A stretch of 64,000 bases of DNA from PCC-9228 sp964477525 (GCA_964477525.1 CAYZHY010000001.1:34140-98139); one strand, 5' to 3'. Shown: positions 53,049-62,212, counted from the first letter of the stretch. The notes: generated by a model from the sequence alone, not told the origin. Numbers and translations: made by a program.

Positions 53049-54092
53049 TTAAACCAGTGGCGACCGACGCCACATCCAGGCAATTCCCACTGCCAACAGT
53101 CCCATCATGGAAGTAGGTTCGGGAACTTCTGTGGAACCGGAACCGTTTCCTGGGGGATCGTCGCCAACATCACCAGATCCATCTGGGGAAGCCAGAATGC
53201 TATCGATCCAGCTAGTGTAAGCAGGAACCAACATACCGCCACTCCCAGTACCAAACGTACCTGGTTCTTGCCATGTATATCGTCGTGTAAAGGTGTTGAT
53301 CCCTGCTAGCAATAGGGAATCATCGCTGGTTACAAAACTCGGTCCGCCGGAATCTCCCGGTCCGATTGTTGCTTCGCGATCGCTTACATTGCTGTTTTCG
53401 CTAGGATCGTCAAAATCCATATAAAACACTTCTTGGGAACTACTGCCTTCGTCATCTCCCCCGAATGAGTCGGCCTGGTTCTCTCCTACCCGTTTGGTCG
53501 TAAAACTAGCATTGGTGGTATAACCGTCTTCCCCATTTCCCGATCGTCCATATCCTGCTATGGTTAGGGAACTCCCTGGGGAAAGAGGGTCGCGCAGCAA
53601 CTCGTAAATGGGAGTGGTTTCGGGAAGGGTATTATTGAGGGAGACTATAGCAATATCGTCGTTAATTGTAGGATTGTTAAATCCCGTATAGTCCTCGTGA
53701 ATCAATAAATCGTTGGCTGTGAATGTATGGGAGCGATCGCTACCCAAATTTAAATTCAACTGCACTTCGTTGTTTGTATAATCAACTGTGCCATCGTTGT
53801 TGCTATCCAAACAATGAGCAGCGGTTAAAATATGAGAGGAACTAATGGCCGTTCCGGTACAGAGAAAACTGTTACCAATGGATAAACTACCAACGCCACC
53901 AAAACGCGAGTCGGTGGTGTTGGGGTCAACGAGATCGCTAGGGGAATCGGCGGCGACTACGGTAGGCATATATTCAACGTTGCTGTTGGTTAGCGTTCCC
54001 GCGATCGCTGTGGAAGAAAAAGAATCGCCAACGGCAATTCCAGCAATACCACTGGCTGTGAGTGCAGCCAGTACATAATGTTGTGCGCTCAT
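53049..54092 (-). CDS. Trypsin-like serine protease with PEP-CTERM anchor
   Basis: Secreted S1-family protease of 347 residues. A signal sequence covers about 1-32. Triad: His93 in TAAHCLD, Asp146 in NDDIAIV, Ser248 in GPGDSGGP. Residues 303-322 are a Gly/Asp/Ser-rich linker, and the C-terminus is a clear PEP-CTERM signal: Pro-Glu-Pro at 324-326, then a hydrophobic helix (MMGLLAVGIAWMW) and basic tail RRSPLV. It is therefore a predicted client of the cyanoexosortase encoded 1.6-3.5 kb away. Part of the calcium-like loop DSNNDGTVDY (about 97-106) is visible. The target substrate is unknown. Confidence 0.9.
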   Translation of the reverse strand: MSAQHYVLAALTASGIAGIAVGDSFSSTAIAGTLTNSNVEYMPTVVAADSPSDLVDPNTTDSRFGGVGSLSIGNSFLCTGTAISSSHILTAAHCLDSNNDGTVDYTNNEVQLNLNLGSDRSHTFTANDLLIHEDYTGFNNPTINDDIAIVSLNNTLPETTPIYELLRDPLSPGSSLTIAGYGRSGNGEDGYTTNASFTTKRVGENQADSFGGDDEGSSSQEVFYMDFDDPSENSNVSDREATIGPGDSGGPSFVTSDDSLLLAGINTFTRRYTWQEPGTFGTGSGGMLVPAYTSWIDSILASPDGSGDVGDDPPGNGSGSTEVPEPTSMMGLLAVGIAWMWRRSPLV

Positions 54093-55160
54093 ACCTGACG
54101 ACTCCTAAGTTTCTTTTGCCAATATTGTTTGTGCTTGCTGTTGGCGGTAATTACTGTTTTCTTGGGATTTCGCATGCTTATTTTTGGGGATTCCCATTGC
54201 TAAAATGTTTACGCGTTCAAGAGTTCAATCCCCCCGATCGCTGCTTAGAATGAAGAAAACGTACAGGAATGCGATCGAGGTAAGAGCAAGTTGGCAATTT
54301 CTCCTCCTCAGCATTATTGCTATGGATAAAGACAATGGTTACGTTTCTGGTGGCTGCAACACTTTCATCAATGCTGGAAAAGAGAACGGCCCACGTTTCA
54401 CATTTCACATTTGTTTTGAAATTGCTATTGTTACCGCATGTATGTTGGTGAAGGATATTTTCCTTCTCAAGTTTTCATCTAAGGTAGCAAAAAACTATGT
54501 TTTCGATAAGGTGGAAATTACTGATTTTTGCAGGATGAGTTCCCAATAGAAATTCTAAATTTCCGCGATAATCCTGAAAGCTCGTAAGATGGTATTCGAT
54601 ACAAAACAGCAAAATTATGGAAAAGCGATCGCTATTCGCCAATCGATTCTAGGATTTGAGTATTTTTAGAGTCCCCCACTTGCGATCGCCTTTCGATTGT
54701 AAGAAAAAAACTGTATTTTTCGATCGTGCGATCGCCAATCCACTTTCATTGAAGCCTAAAAATTATTAACAAAAGACCGTTTTGGTGGAAAGCTAGGTCT
54801 ACCAACTCCCGAATATTGGTAGTTTCGAGCTTCTAGATTCAAAAGAATTGCCAACATAAGAGCCAGACTTTTTCTTGAATGGACCTAGGTGGCTGCCACA
54901 AAAGGGATTTCAAGCTTTAATTATTCGTAGAATTTTCCCCAAAATGACAAAACAGGAAGGGAAATGAACCACACCCTATCATAGGTCATCCGATGTGTAG
55001 GAACCACGAAAATTTTGTAGGTTCGATTCGCGAATTGAACCTAAAGAGGGAATTTCAATAGATAAAATCGCGAGTCTGTTTGAAGTGAATTTCGTATCAA
55101 AAAAAGGGGGGAGAAACCACACTACCAACAGTGACTTCTCCCCCAAACATGTCAATGCTT
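54093..55160. other. 1.07-kb intergenic region, one terminator
   Basis: No protein gene is supported; the 121-codon frame at 54184 has no family features. AT-rich with several HIP1-like sites between 54620 and 54740. The only defined element is the DUF3318 terminator at 55106-55144. Confidence 0.5.
55098..55144 (-). terminator. Rho-independent terminator of the DUF3318 gene
   Basis: On the minus strand GGGGGAGAA (from 55144) pairs with TTCTCCCCC, followed by a run of eight T (TTTTTTTT, 55098-55105 in plus coordinates as A). The stem is perfect over 9 bp and starts 16 bp after the stop codon. Clear intrinsic terminator. Confidence 0.85.
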
Positions 55161-55847
55161 TCAAGCTCCCGTTTTGTCCAGATAAATGGCTTCTGACGAG
55201 TCGCTTTCGCTTGATTCTTGGGGTGCTTTCTTGGTACGGGCCTTGGCTTTGGAAGCACTGCGCTTGAGGGCTTTCAGACGTGCTTCGTAAGCGCGGCGTT
55301 GTCGTTTTTTCGGTGTTTGGTCCACCAACAGCTTCAACGCACTACCCAAACTTTTGTAAGCTCCTGGTAGGGAATAATTAAACCGACGGGTAGCAATTTC
55401 GATCGCTTTTTCGTCGGCATCGATGGCTTCCACCAGTCGTTTTTCGCTATTGTTTTGGCGATACAGGCGATAGCCAGCTACCCCACACAGGGATAGAGCT
55501 AGCAACAGTAACAAGCCATCTTGGACCCACAATTCGCCGACAGCGCCTCCCAAACCAATAGCGAGAGCTGCCATTTCCCATCCTTCTTTGGGAACGGTAT
55601 CGTTTTGAATGCGGGCCACTTCATGCCAAAACAGCAAATTGCGCTGGTCGATGGCAAACTGTTCCCATTTAACCAAATCGATTTGGATTTCCACTTGGTC
55701 TTTACCAATTTCTTCGCTGCGAATCACTGGTGGATTGACTTCCGCCGTTTTTTCCACAGTGACCCAACTTTGTAACTCCGGCGGCAACAATCCTTTCAGC
55801 CGGCGAAGTTCGTTCATTTCAGATTTTGTGGTTGCAAATGATGTCAT
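55161..55847 (-). CDS. DUF3318 family membrane protein
   Basis: A 228-residue protein seen throughout cyanobacteria. Residues 1-85 hold LKGLLPPELQSWVTVEKTAEVNPPVIRSEEIGKDQVEIQIDLVKWEQF and RNLLFWHEVARIQNDTVPKEGWE, which define the DUF3318 family. Two adjacent membrane segments lie at about 92-132 (ALAIGLGGAVGELW and LLLLLALSLCGVAGYRLY). The C-terminal part is a coiled-coil, basic segment (KKRQRRAYEARLKALKRS) and then Ser-rich tail. Function unknown. Divergent from the UDP-xylose synthase gene. Confidence 0.85.
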   Translation of the reverse strand: MTSFATTKSEMNELRRLKGLLPPELQSWVTVEKTAEVNPPVIRSEEIGKDQVEIQIDLVKWEQFAIDQRNLLFWHEVARIQNDTVPKEGWEMAALAIGLGGAVGELWVQDGLLLLLALSLCGVAGYRLYRQNNSEKRLVEAIDADEKAIEIATRRFNYSLPGAYKSLGSALKLLVDQTPKKRQRRAYEARLKALKRSASKAKARTKKAPQESSESDSSEAIYLDKTGA

Positions 55848-56275
55848 GTAGCCAACCCCAGTAAACTTGCAACAAGATTCAAAATATGGTTTGGTAGCAT
55901 ATCGCTTTTTCTATGAAAACAGATACTGGCGAGTTTTTTCTGGTAGTGGGAACTCTTTCGGGAAGGACTGTCTGATGGCAGTTAAAATTGTCCCGAACGA
56001 GGCCCAATCCTTAGAAACTAAGGAATTAACGATGATAAAGTATACCTCTCGATTGGAGGATTCCAGATTATAGTAGAAGTTGACACCACGATCGGCTAGC
56101 TACAGTTCCACCGAAGCCGTGGCTTCAAGATACGCCGACGGGAAATTTCCCAAATCGTGGGTATCTGGAGATTTTTGCTGGCCATCGAGAAAGCAGCCAT
56201 AGTTGGTGTCGCCTCAACCTTTTCTGTTGGTTCCGATCTTATTGTAACTTTGCCCGCTGGGGAGATTTATAAACT
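55848..56275. other. Leader and promoter region of the UDP-xylose synthase gene
   Basis: No protein gene is supported. The region 56113-56165 can fold into two neighbouring hairpins (listed separately). The start context GGGGAG precedes ATG 56276. Confidence 0.5.
56113..56165 (+). promoter_or_regulatory. Structured leader candidate upstream of UDP-xylose synthase
   Basis: First hairpin GAAGCC-gt-GGCTTC (56113-56126). Second: outer GATAC/GTATC (56129-56133/56161-56165), CGA/TCG, and a perfect 12-bp palindrome GGGAAATTTCCC (56139-56150). It is about 110 nt before the start codon. No known riboswitch class is recognised. Confidence 0.3.
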
Positions 56276-57217
56276 ATGAAAATTCTAGTCACTGGTGGTG
56301 CTGGATTTATTGGTTCCCATTTGGTCGATCGCTTGATGGAAGCCGGTCACGAAGTGCTGTGTTTGGATAATTTCTACACAGGAGACAAACGGAATATTAG
56401 CCGTTGGCTGAACAATCCCTATTTTGAATTTATCCGACACGATATTACCGAACCCATCCGGCTGGAAGTGGACCAAATCTATCACCTTGCCTGTCCGGCT
56501 TCTCCCATACACTACCAATTTAACCCGGTCAAAACGGTCAAAACCAGCGTTTTGGGAACCCTGAATATGTTAGGTCTGGCTAAACGGATTAAAGCCAGAC
56601 TTTTGTTGGCATCTACTTCCGAAATTTACGGAGATCCACAGGTACATCCCCAATCGGAAGACTATCGTGGCAATGTGAATCCCATTGGATTGCGCAGCTG
56701 TTACGACGAATCCAAACGTTTGGCGGAGACGCTTTGTTTTGACTACCACCGGCAAAATAATGTGGATATTCGAGTGGTGCGGATTTTCAATACTTACGGT
56801 CCCAGGATGCTGGAAAACGACGGTCGGGTGGTCAGCAATTTTATCTACCAAGCTTTGCGAAATCGTCCTTTGACGGTTTACGGAGATGGCACGCAAACCC
56901 GCAGTTTTTGCTATGTCAGCGATTTGGTGGAAGGGTTAATCCGGATGATGAACAACGACCACTTAGGTCCGGTCAATTTAGGAAACCCTGGAGAATACAC
57001 GATTTTACAACTGGCACAAACGATTCGGGATAAACTCAATCCCGAATCGGAAATTGAATTCAACCCCCTGCCTTCTGACGATCCGCGCCAACGCCAACCA
57101 GATATCAGTCGCGCCAAAATGTATCTCGATTGGGAACCGCAAGTGGGATTGGTGGAAGGTCTGAAATTAACAATTGATGACTTTCGCGATCGCCTGCAAG
57201 AAGGTGTTTTGTCTTAG
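56276..57217 (+). CDS. UDP-glucuronate decarboxylase (UDP-xylose synthase)
   Basis: NAD-dependent SDR enzyme of 313 residues that converts UDP-glucuronate to UDP-xylose for exopolysaccharides. N-terminal Rossmann motif TGGAGFIGSHLVDRL, catalytic Tyr143-x3-Lys147 in SCYDESKRLAE with Thr/Ser in LASTSEIYGDP, and RIFNTYGPRM. LACPASPIHYQFNPVKTVKTSV and LGNPGEYTILQLAQTI are characteristic of the UXS group over other epimerases. The substrate is supplied by the UDP-glucose dehydrogenase encoded next, 191 bp downstream. The two are probably one pathway unit with separate promoters. Confidence 0.9.
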   Translation: MKILVTGGAGFIGSHLVDRLMEAGHEVLCLDNFYTGDKRNISRWLNNPYFEFIRHDITEPIRLEVDQIYHLACPASPIHYQFNPVKTVKTSVLGTLNMLGLAKRIKARLLLASTSEIYGDPQVHPQSEDYRGNVNPIGLRSCYDESKRLAETLCFDYHRQNNVDIRVVRIFNTYGPRMLENDGRVVSNFIYQALRNRPLTVYGDGTQTRSFCYVSDLVEGLIRMMNNDHLGPVNLGNPGEYTILQLAQTIRDKLNPESEIEFNPLPSDDPRQRQPDISRAKMYLDWEPQVGLVEGLKLTIDDFRDRLQEGVLS

Positions 57218-57253
57218 CGGTTGTCTTGATTGATTTTCTAAATATACTGGGAA

Positions 57254-57316
57254 GTTTGTCCGGTAGCTGTATAACTTTACGAACACTTTAAGAATACAAT
57301 ACGGACAAACAGCTAC
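57254..57316 (+). promoter_or_regulatory. Mutually exclusive inverted repeats upstream of ugd
   Basis: GTTTGTCCG (57254-57262) pairs with CGGACAAAC (57302-57310), while GTAGCTGT (57263-57270) pairs with ACAGCTAC (57309-57316). The right arms overlap by 2 nt and the pairings are not nested, so only one can form. It could be an operator or a switch in the ugd leader. Confidence 0.3.
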
Positions 57317-57408
57317 TTGTTGAGCTATACCTGAGTCAATTAATGCTTTCTGTCTGTTTGTTAAATTTTTCTGAAGTTTTTCTCATCATGCAATAAGGAG
57401 CCATCGTC

Positions 57409-58812
57409 ATGCGTATTTGTGTAATCGGTACTGGTTATGTCGGTTTGGTAACGGGAACCTGTTTGGCACATGTGGGACACGAAGTTGTTTGCGTGGATAA
57501 CAACGAAGAGAAAGTTAAAATGATGCAAAGCGGACAATCGCCGATTTTTGAACCGGGATTGTCGGAAATGATGCAAAAATCTGCCAACGAAGGTCGGTTG
57601 CACTTTACTTCCGATTTAGGTGCTGGGGTTGACCATGGCGAGGTTTTGTTTATTGCTGTGGGAACGCCAGCGTTGTCTAGCGGCGAAAGCGATACCCGCT
57701 ATGTAGAAGCAGTGGCAAAAGGCATTGGTTCCCATCTAAACGAAAAAAGCGAATATAAAGTGATTGTCAATAAGTCTACGGTACCGATTGGTTCTGGCGA
57801 CTGGGTCCGGATGATCGTTCTCGATGGCATTGCCGAACGCCAACAGGCTTTGGTCGGCGCTGGCAACGTTCCTTCTGGCGATCGCGTGGCTTCTGAAATT
57901 GGGGTAGAATTTGATGTGGTTAGCAACCCCGAGTTCCTCCGGGAAGGGTCGGCGGTTTACGATACGTTCAATCCCGATCGCATTGTTTTAGGCAGCAACA
58001 GCAGCCGCGCCTTGGAAAAAATGACCCAACTGTACGACCCGATCGTTAAACGTGTGCAAGCAGAGGATAAGTCTTTGCCACCAGTGCCGCTTCTGACAAC
58101 GGATTTGAGTTCGGCAGAAATGATTAAATATGCGGCCAATGCCTTTTTGGCGACCAAGATTAGCTTTATCAACGAAGTAGCCAATATTTGCGATCGCGTT
58201 GGTGCCGATGTGGTGGAGGTGGCTAAAGGGATGGGTCTTGACTCCCGCATCGGTCACAAGTTCCTGCAAGCTGGCATTGGCTGGGGTGGGTCTTGTTTTC
58301 CCAAAGATGTGTCGGCTTTGGTTCACACCGCGGATGACTACGGCTACGATGCGCATCTGCTAAAATCAGCTATTTCGGTCAACCACCACCAACGCCAAAT
58401 TGCTATTGAGAAGCTTCAGAAGGAATTGAAAATTCTCAAAGGCAAAACCATTGGTTTGTTGGGTCTGACCTTCAAACCCGATACCGATGATATGCGCGAT
58501 GCTCCTTCTTTAATTCTCATCGAACAGTTAAACCGGTTGGGGGCCAAGGTTAAAGCTTACGACCCCATTGTGTCTCAAACGGGGATCGGTCAAGGATTGT
58601 CTGGGGTGATTGTGGAAACGGACCCAGAACGTTTGGCGGATGGTTGCGATGCTTTGGTTTTAGTGACCGATTGGCAGCAATTCCAGAAGTTAGATTTTGC
58701 CAAAATGGCTTCCCTGATGACCCACGCAGTTATGATTGATGGTCGCAACTACCTCAACCGAAAAACGATGCAAGAAGCTGGTTTCCGGTACGTTGGTATC
58801 GGTCGTTCTTAA
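57409..58812 (+). CDS. ugd: UDP-glucose 6-dehydrogenase
   Basis: Oxidises UDP-glucose to UDP-glucuronate with NAD+, 467 residues. N-terminal Rossmann MRICVIGTGYVGLVTGTCLAHVGHEV, middle domain VSNPEFLREGSAVYDTFNPDRIVLG, and catalytic Cys296 in GIGWGGSCFPKDVSALV. The C-terminal domain includes GLTFKPDTDDMRDAPSLILIEQL and is complete. A weak AATAAGGAG lies before ATG. It gives the substrate for the upstream UDP-xylose synthase. Upstream DNA has the paired inverted repeats at 57254-57316. Confidence 0.95.
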   Translation: MRICVIGTGYVGLVTGTCLAHVGHEVVCVDNNEEKVKMMQSGQSPIFEPGLSEMMQKSANEGRLHFTSDLGAGVDHGEVLFIAVGTPALSSGESDTRYVEAVAKGIGSHLNEKSEYKVIVNKSTVPIGSGDWVRMIVLDGIAERQQALVGAGNVPSGDRVASEIGVEFDVVSNPEFLREGSAVYDTFNPDRIVLGSNSSRALEKMTQLYDPIVKRVQAEDKSLPPVPLLTTDLSSAEMIKYAANAFLATKISFINEVANICDRVGADVVEVAKGMGLDSRIGHKFLQAGIGWGGSCFPKDVSALVHTADDYGYDAHLLKSAISVNHHQRQIAIEKLQKELKILKGKTIGLLGLTFKPDTDDMRDAPSLILIEQLNRLGAKVKAYDPIVSQTGIGQGLSGVIVETDPERLADGCDALVLVTDWQQFQKLDFAKMASLMTHAVMIDGRNYLNRKTMQEAGFRYVGIGRS

Positions 58813-58892
58813 TCGTTTTCGCGCGATCGCTTGTTCGTAGCGCTTTGGGGGAAGGGCGAACGGCTCTTCGCCCCTAGGAAATGGTGGTTTTG

Positions 58893-58957
58893 TATGTATT
58901 TTGTACCAACAAATAATTATTTTCGCGCAGCCTAGATGTTTGGGTAAAGACGTCTCC
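58893..58957 (-). ncRNA. Copy 3 of the four-copy intergenic family
   Basis: On the minus strand: GGAGACGTCTTT, ACCCAAACATCTAGGCTG, CGCGAAAATA, ATTATTTG and a hairpin TTTGT-tggt-ACAAA, ending TACAAAATACATAC. It shares most bases with copy 1 from AAACAT to TACAAAATA. A perfect-consensus promoter lies 54 bp upstream (59011-59039). Downstream is a GGGCGAA/TTCGCCC hairpin near 58850-58875 that could end the transcript. Confidence 0.45.
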
Positions 58958-59010
58958 ATGGCCTCCCCTTTTTTATGACGATAAAAAAAATCGCCCTATG
59001 TATAAAATAT

Positions 59011-59039
59011 ATTATATACCATTTTTTCGAATTTGTCAA
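59011..59039 (-). promoter_or_regulatory. Consensus sigma-70 promoter with no gene downstream
   Basis: On the minus strand TTGACA (59039-59034), 17-bp spacer, TATAAT (59016-59011). It lies just past the chrA stop and points toward the ugd 3' end through copy 3 of the intergenic family. The spacer and -10 box overlap a TATACCATTTTTT segment like the end of the ATACCATTTC elements. Confidence 0.55.
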
Positions 59040-59108
59040 TAGATGCCAAAAATAGAATCGTGGAGAGGATCGAATTTGGCGAAATGCTCCTATCCATGGA
59101 TTTTCGAT

Positions 59109-60296
59109 TTATGCTAGAGATAGCACTTGTTTGCCGATATAGCCAACGATCGCGCCTCCCAAAACCAGCCAAGCGGCGTTGGTACGGTAGCGAACCACCA
59201 AAAAGCCAGCGATCGCAGTAATGGCAACTGCCAGCCAATCGAAAGGATCGAATAAGGTGGTAACAGCCAGACGCACGGTTACTACGGCCATCAAGCTTAC
59301 GGAACTCACGTTAATAGCATCTAAAAACGCACTCATGGTAGCCGACGATCGCATGCGAGGGATTTGCGGGTTGAGCAGCAACACCAACAAAAAAGAAGGC
59401 GTAAAAATCCCCAAAGTGGCAACCATGGCTCCCGGCCAGTCAGAAACCACATAACCAATAAAGGTAGAAGTGGACAAAACTGGACCGGGGGTAAACTGAC
59501 CGATAGCGATCGCATCGAGGAGCTGTTGCTGGGTTAACCAACCGAATCCTTCCACCAATTCTCCTTCCAAAAACGCGACCAAGACATAGCCGCTGCCAAA
59601 CAGAATGCATCCTACCTTAAGAAAGAATAATCCTAACTGCCATAAAGGAGCGCTGGTAGTGGTTTCGGCGGCTGCCGACCCAGCCATAGCCAACAACGGC
59701 AACCAAAACCCATTTTTATCGCCATCTCTGGGAAACCACCAAGACAGCAACGAATTTCGCCGCAACCAAAGCATGCCTAGGAATCCTCCCAACAGCAAAG
59801 CCACAGCTTCGTTAATCGGGAAAACAAGTAACAAAATCGCTATCAAAAGCCAAAGAAAAAATAGCTCCTGGTTTTTAATCGCTTTTTTTCCCAACCGCCA
59901 CAAAGCGCCAAAAATAACAGCAATCACTGCCGGTTTGATGCCATAGAGCAGGGGAGCAATTTGCGGGATTTGTCCGAAAGCTACGTAAACCCAAGCCAAA
60001 ACTCCCGTAATGACAATCGCCGGTAGCAAAAAACAAATCCCCGCTACCAACAACCCCGGAAGGCCGCCGTAAATGTAGCCTATATGAATCGCCATTTCTG
60101 TCGAGTTGGGACCGGGAATTAGATTGGTGGCACCGACCAAATCTAAAAAATGCGATCGCGTTACCCATTGCCGTCGGTTCACAACCTCATCTTCCATCAT
60201 GGCAATATGTGCTGCCGGTCCACCAAACCCAATAATGCCTAACTTTAAAAAAACTTGGGCAAGCTCGCCCAGTTGGTTTTGAGAAATAGAATTCAT
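59109..60296 (-). CDS. chrA: Chromate transporter (ChrA, CHR family)
   Basis: A 395-residue membrane protein with two CHR halves, each of about five or six segments. First half: LAQVFLKLGIIGFGGPAAHIAMMEDEVV, VGATNLIPGPNSTEMAIHIGYIYGGLPGLLVAGICFLLPA; second half: LGLFFLKVGCILFGSGYVLVAFLEGELV and FTPGPVLSTSTFIGYV. The proline-glycine motif PGPNS/PGPVL is family-typical. It exports chromate in resistant bacteria; in many cyanobacteria the real substrate is unknown. It lies on the minus strand, converging with ugd. Confidence 0.9.
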   Translation of the reverse strand: MNSISQNQLGELAQVFLKLGIIGFGGPAAHIAMMEDEVVNRRQWVTRSHFLDLVGATNLIPGPNSTEMAIHIGYIYGGLPGLLVAGICFLLPAIVITGVLAWVYVAFGQIPQIAPLLYGIKPAVIAVIFGALWRLGKKAIKNQELFFLWLLIAILLLVFPINEAVALLLGGFLGMLWLRRNSLLSWWFPRDGDKNGFWLPLLAMAGSAAAETTTSAPLWQLGLFFLKVGCILFGSGYVLVAFLEGELVEGFGWLTQQQLLDAIAIGQFTPGPVLSTSTFIGYVVSDWPGAMVATLGIFTPSFLLVLLLNPQIPRMRSSATMSAFLDAINVSSVSLMAVVTVRLAVTTLFDPFDWLAVAITAIAGFLVVRYRTNAAWLVLGGAIVGYIGKQVLSLA

Positions 60297-60582
60297 AAGT
60301 TCAACTTACCCTTTTCCATCGAGGACAAAAGTTATTTTTAAACAAGCGTAGACAATGATGGTTAAAGTTGGGTTATCCTATCTTCGCAAGTGGGAATTAA
60401 AGATGGCGAAAAAACTTTTTAAATGCCCCAAAATATGCTATTTTAAAAAGAATATACTTAAAAATTTCGTTGGAAAGATGTGCCCGTAGCGCTTGCAAGA
60501 GGGCAAGCTAAATGATTTTTCCTGCATTTTTTCTTTCGTTGTTGCCAATTTCGTCGAAATCACAAGCATTTGGTAAATAGCC

Positions 60583-62190
60583 GTGACTTCACAAACCGCG
60601 CCAGCTCAAAGTACCCAACCAGTAGGAGATGTGAACCGGCAAACCATCGTTATTTTAGACTTTGGTTCGCAATACTCCCAGTTAATTGCCCGTCGTATCC
60701 GCGAAACCCAGGTATATTCAGAAATTCTTTCCTACCGCACCAGTGCCGAACAGTTACGGAAGCTACAACCGAAAGGCATTATTATCTCCGGCGGTCCCAA
60801 TTCGGTTTATGACTCTGGTGTTCCCCACTGCGATCCGGAAATTTGGCATTTGGGGGTACCGGTATTGGGCATTTGTTACGGCATGCATTTGATGGTGCAG
60901 CAGTTGGGGGGAGAAGTCAAACGCGCTGATTGGGCGGAATACGGCAAATCTTCGCTAACCATTGACGATCCCACCGATTTGCTGACCAATGTGGAAGATG
61001 GGTCTATTATGTGGATGAGCCATGGCGATTCTGTGGTGCGTTTGCCGGATGGGTTTGAAGTTTTGGCCCGTACGAAAAATACCCCCTGTGCCGCGATCGC
61101 CGATCACCAAAGTAAAATTTACGGAGTACAATTTCACCCAGAGGTGGTGCATTCGGAAGGTGGTATTGCCCTAATTCGCAATTTCGTTTACCACATTTGC
61201 AACTGCGAACCCAGTTGGACCACAGAAACCTTTGTGGAAGAGGCCGTCCGGGAAATTCGCGGTCAGGTAGGCGACAAGCGGGTCTTGCTTGCCCTTTCTG
61301 GCGGTGTTGACTCGTCTACATTGGCTTTTCTGCTACACAAAGCTATTGGCGACCAACTGGTTTGCATGTTCATCGACCAAGGATTCATGCGCAAGAACGA
61401 ACCAGACAGGTTGGTGAAGCTATTTCGAGACCAGTTCCACATTCCGGTTAGCTACGTAGATGCTAGGGAACGCTTTCTCAAAGCCGTTGATGGTGTGGTA
61501 GATCCAGAAGAAAAACGTCGCCTCATCGGTCACGAATTTATTAAAGTTTTTGAGGAAGAATCCACGCGCTTGGGACCATTTGACTATTTGGCCCAGGGAA
61601 CCCTCTATCCCGATGTCATCGAATCTGCCAATACCAACATCGACCCCAAAACCGGGGAACGAGTGGCCGTGAAAATCAAAAGCCACCACAATGTCGGCGG
61701 TTTGCCCAGCAATTTGCGGTTCAAGTTGGTAGAACCATTGCGACGTTTGTTCAAAGACGAAGTCCGGGAGGTGGCGCGTAATGTCGGTTTACCCGATGAA
61801 ATTGTTAACCGCCATCCATTCCCAGGACCGGGCTTGGCGATTCGCATTATTGGGGAAATTACCGAAGAACGACTCGAAATCCTGCGAGAAGCCGATTTTA
61901 TTCTGCGTCAGGAAATCAATCGCCAGCAACTGTACCATCACTTCTGGCAGGCTTTTGCTGTTTTGCTACCGCTTCGTAGTGTCGGTGTCATGGGAGACCA
62001 ACGCACCTATGCCTATCCGGTTGTGTTAAGAATTATTACGAGCGAAGACGGCATGACGGCGGATTGGGCAAGGGTTCCCTACGATTTCTTGGAAACGGTT
62101 TCCAATCGCATTGTCAACGAAGTGCGTGGGGTCAATCGCGTGGCGTACGATGTAACGTCCAAACCGCCGGCTACTATTGAGTGGGAATAA
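60583..62190 (+). CDS. guaA: GMP synthase (glutamine-hydrolysing)
   Basis: Converts XMP to GMP using glutamine and ATP, 535 residues. N-terminal class-I glutamine amidotransferase with Cys98 in GVPVLGICYGMHLM and the His/Glu pair in GVQFHPEVVHSEGG. ATP pyrophosphatase P-loop LALSGGVDSSTLAFLL. C-terminal dimerisation domain with RHPFPGPGLAIRIIGEIT and TSKPPATIEWE. The start is GTG 60583 with no other in-frame start close by. Followed by a terminator-like hairpin and the convergent thioredoxin reductase gene. Confidence 0.97.
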   Translation: MTSQTAPAQSTQPVGDVNRQTIVILDFGSQYSQLIARRIRETQVYSEILSYRTSAEQLRKLQPKGIIISGGPNSVYDSGVPHCDPEIWHLGVPVLGICYGMHLMVQQLGGEVKRADWAEYGKSSLTIDDPTDLLTNVEDGSIMWMSHGDSVVRLPDGFEVLARTKNTPCAAIADHQSKIYGVQFHPEVVHSEGGIALIRNFVYHICNCEPSWTTETFVEEAVREIRGQVGDKRVLLALSGGVDSSTLAFLLHKAIGDQLVCMFIDQGFMRKNEPDRLVKLFRDQFHIPVSYVDARERFLKAVDGVVDPEEKRRLIGHEFIKVFEEESTRLGPFDYLAQGTLYPDVIESANTNIDPKTGERVAVKIKSHHNVGGLPSNLRFKLVEPLRRLFKDEVREVARNVGLPDEIVNRHPFPGPGLAIRIIGEITEERLEILREADFILRQEINRQQLYHHFWQAFAVLLPLRSVGVMGDQRTYAYPVVLRIITSEDGMTADWARVPYDFLETVSNRIVNEVRGVNRVAYDVTSKPPATIEWE

Positions 62191-62212
62191 ATCTGCTGCC
62201 GTGTTTTTGGAT

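Noticed and set aside
54184..54549. 121-codon plus-strand frame in the gene-free region
   Set aside because: No motif, no ribosome site, low protein-like character.
55019..55042. GGTTCGATTCGCGAATTGAACC region considered as a tRNA arm
   Set aside because: A palindrome with no cloverleaf around it; no tRNA can be folded.
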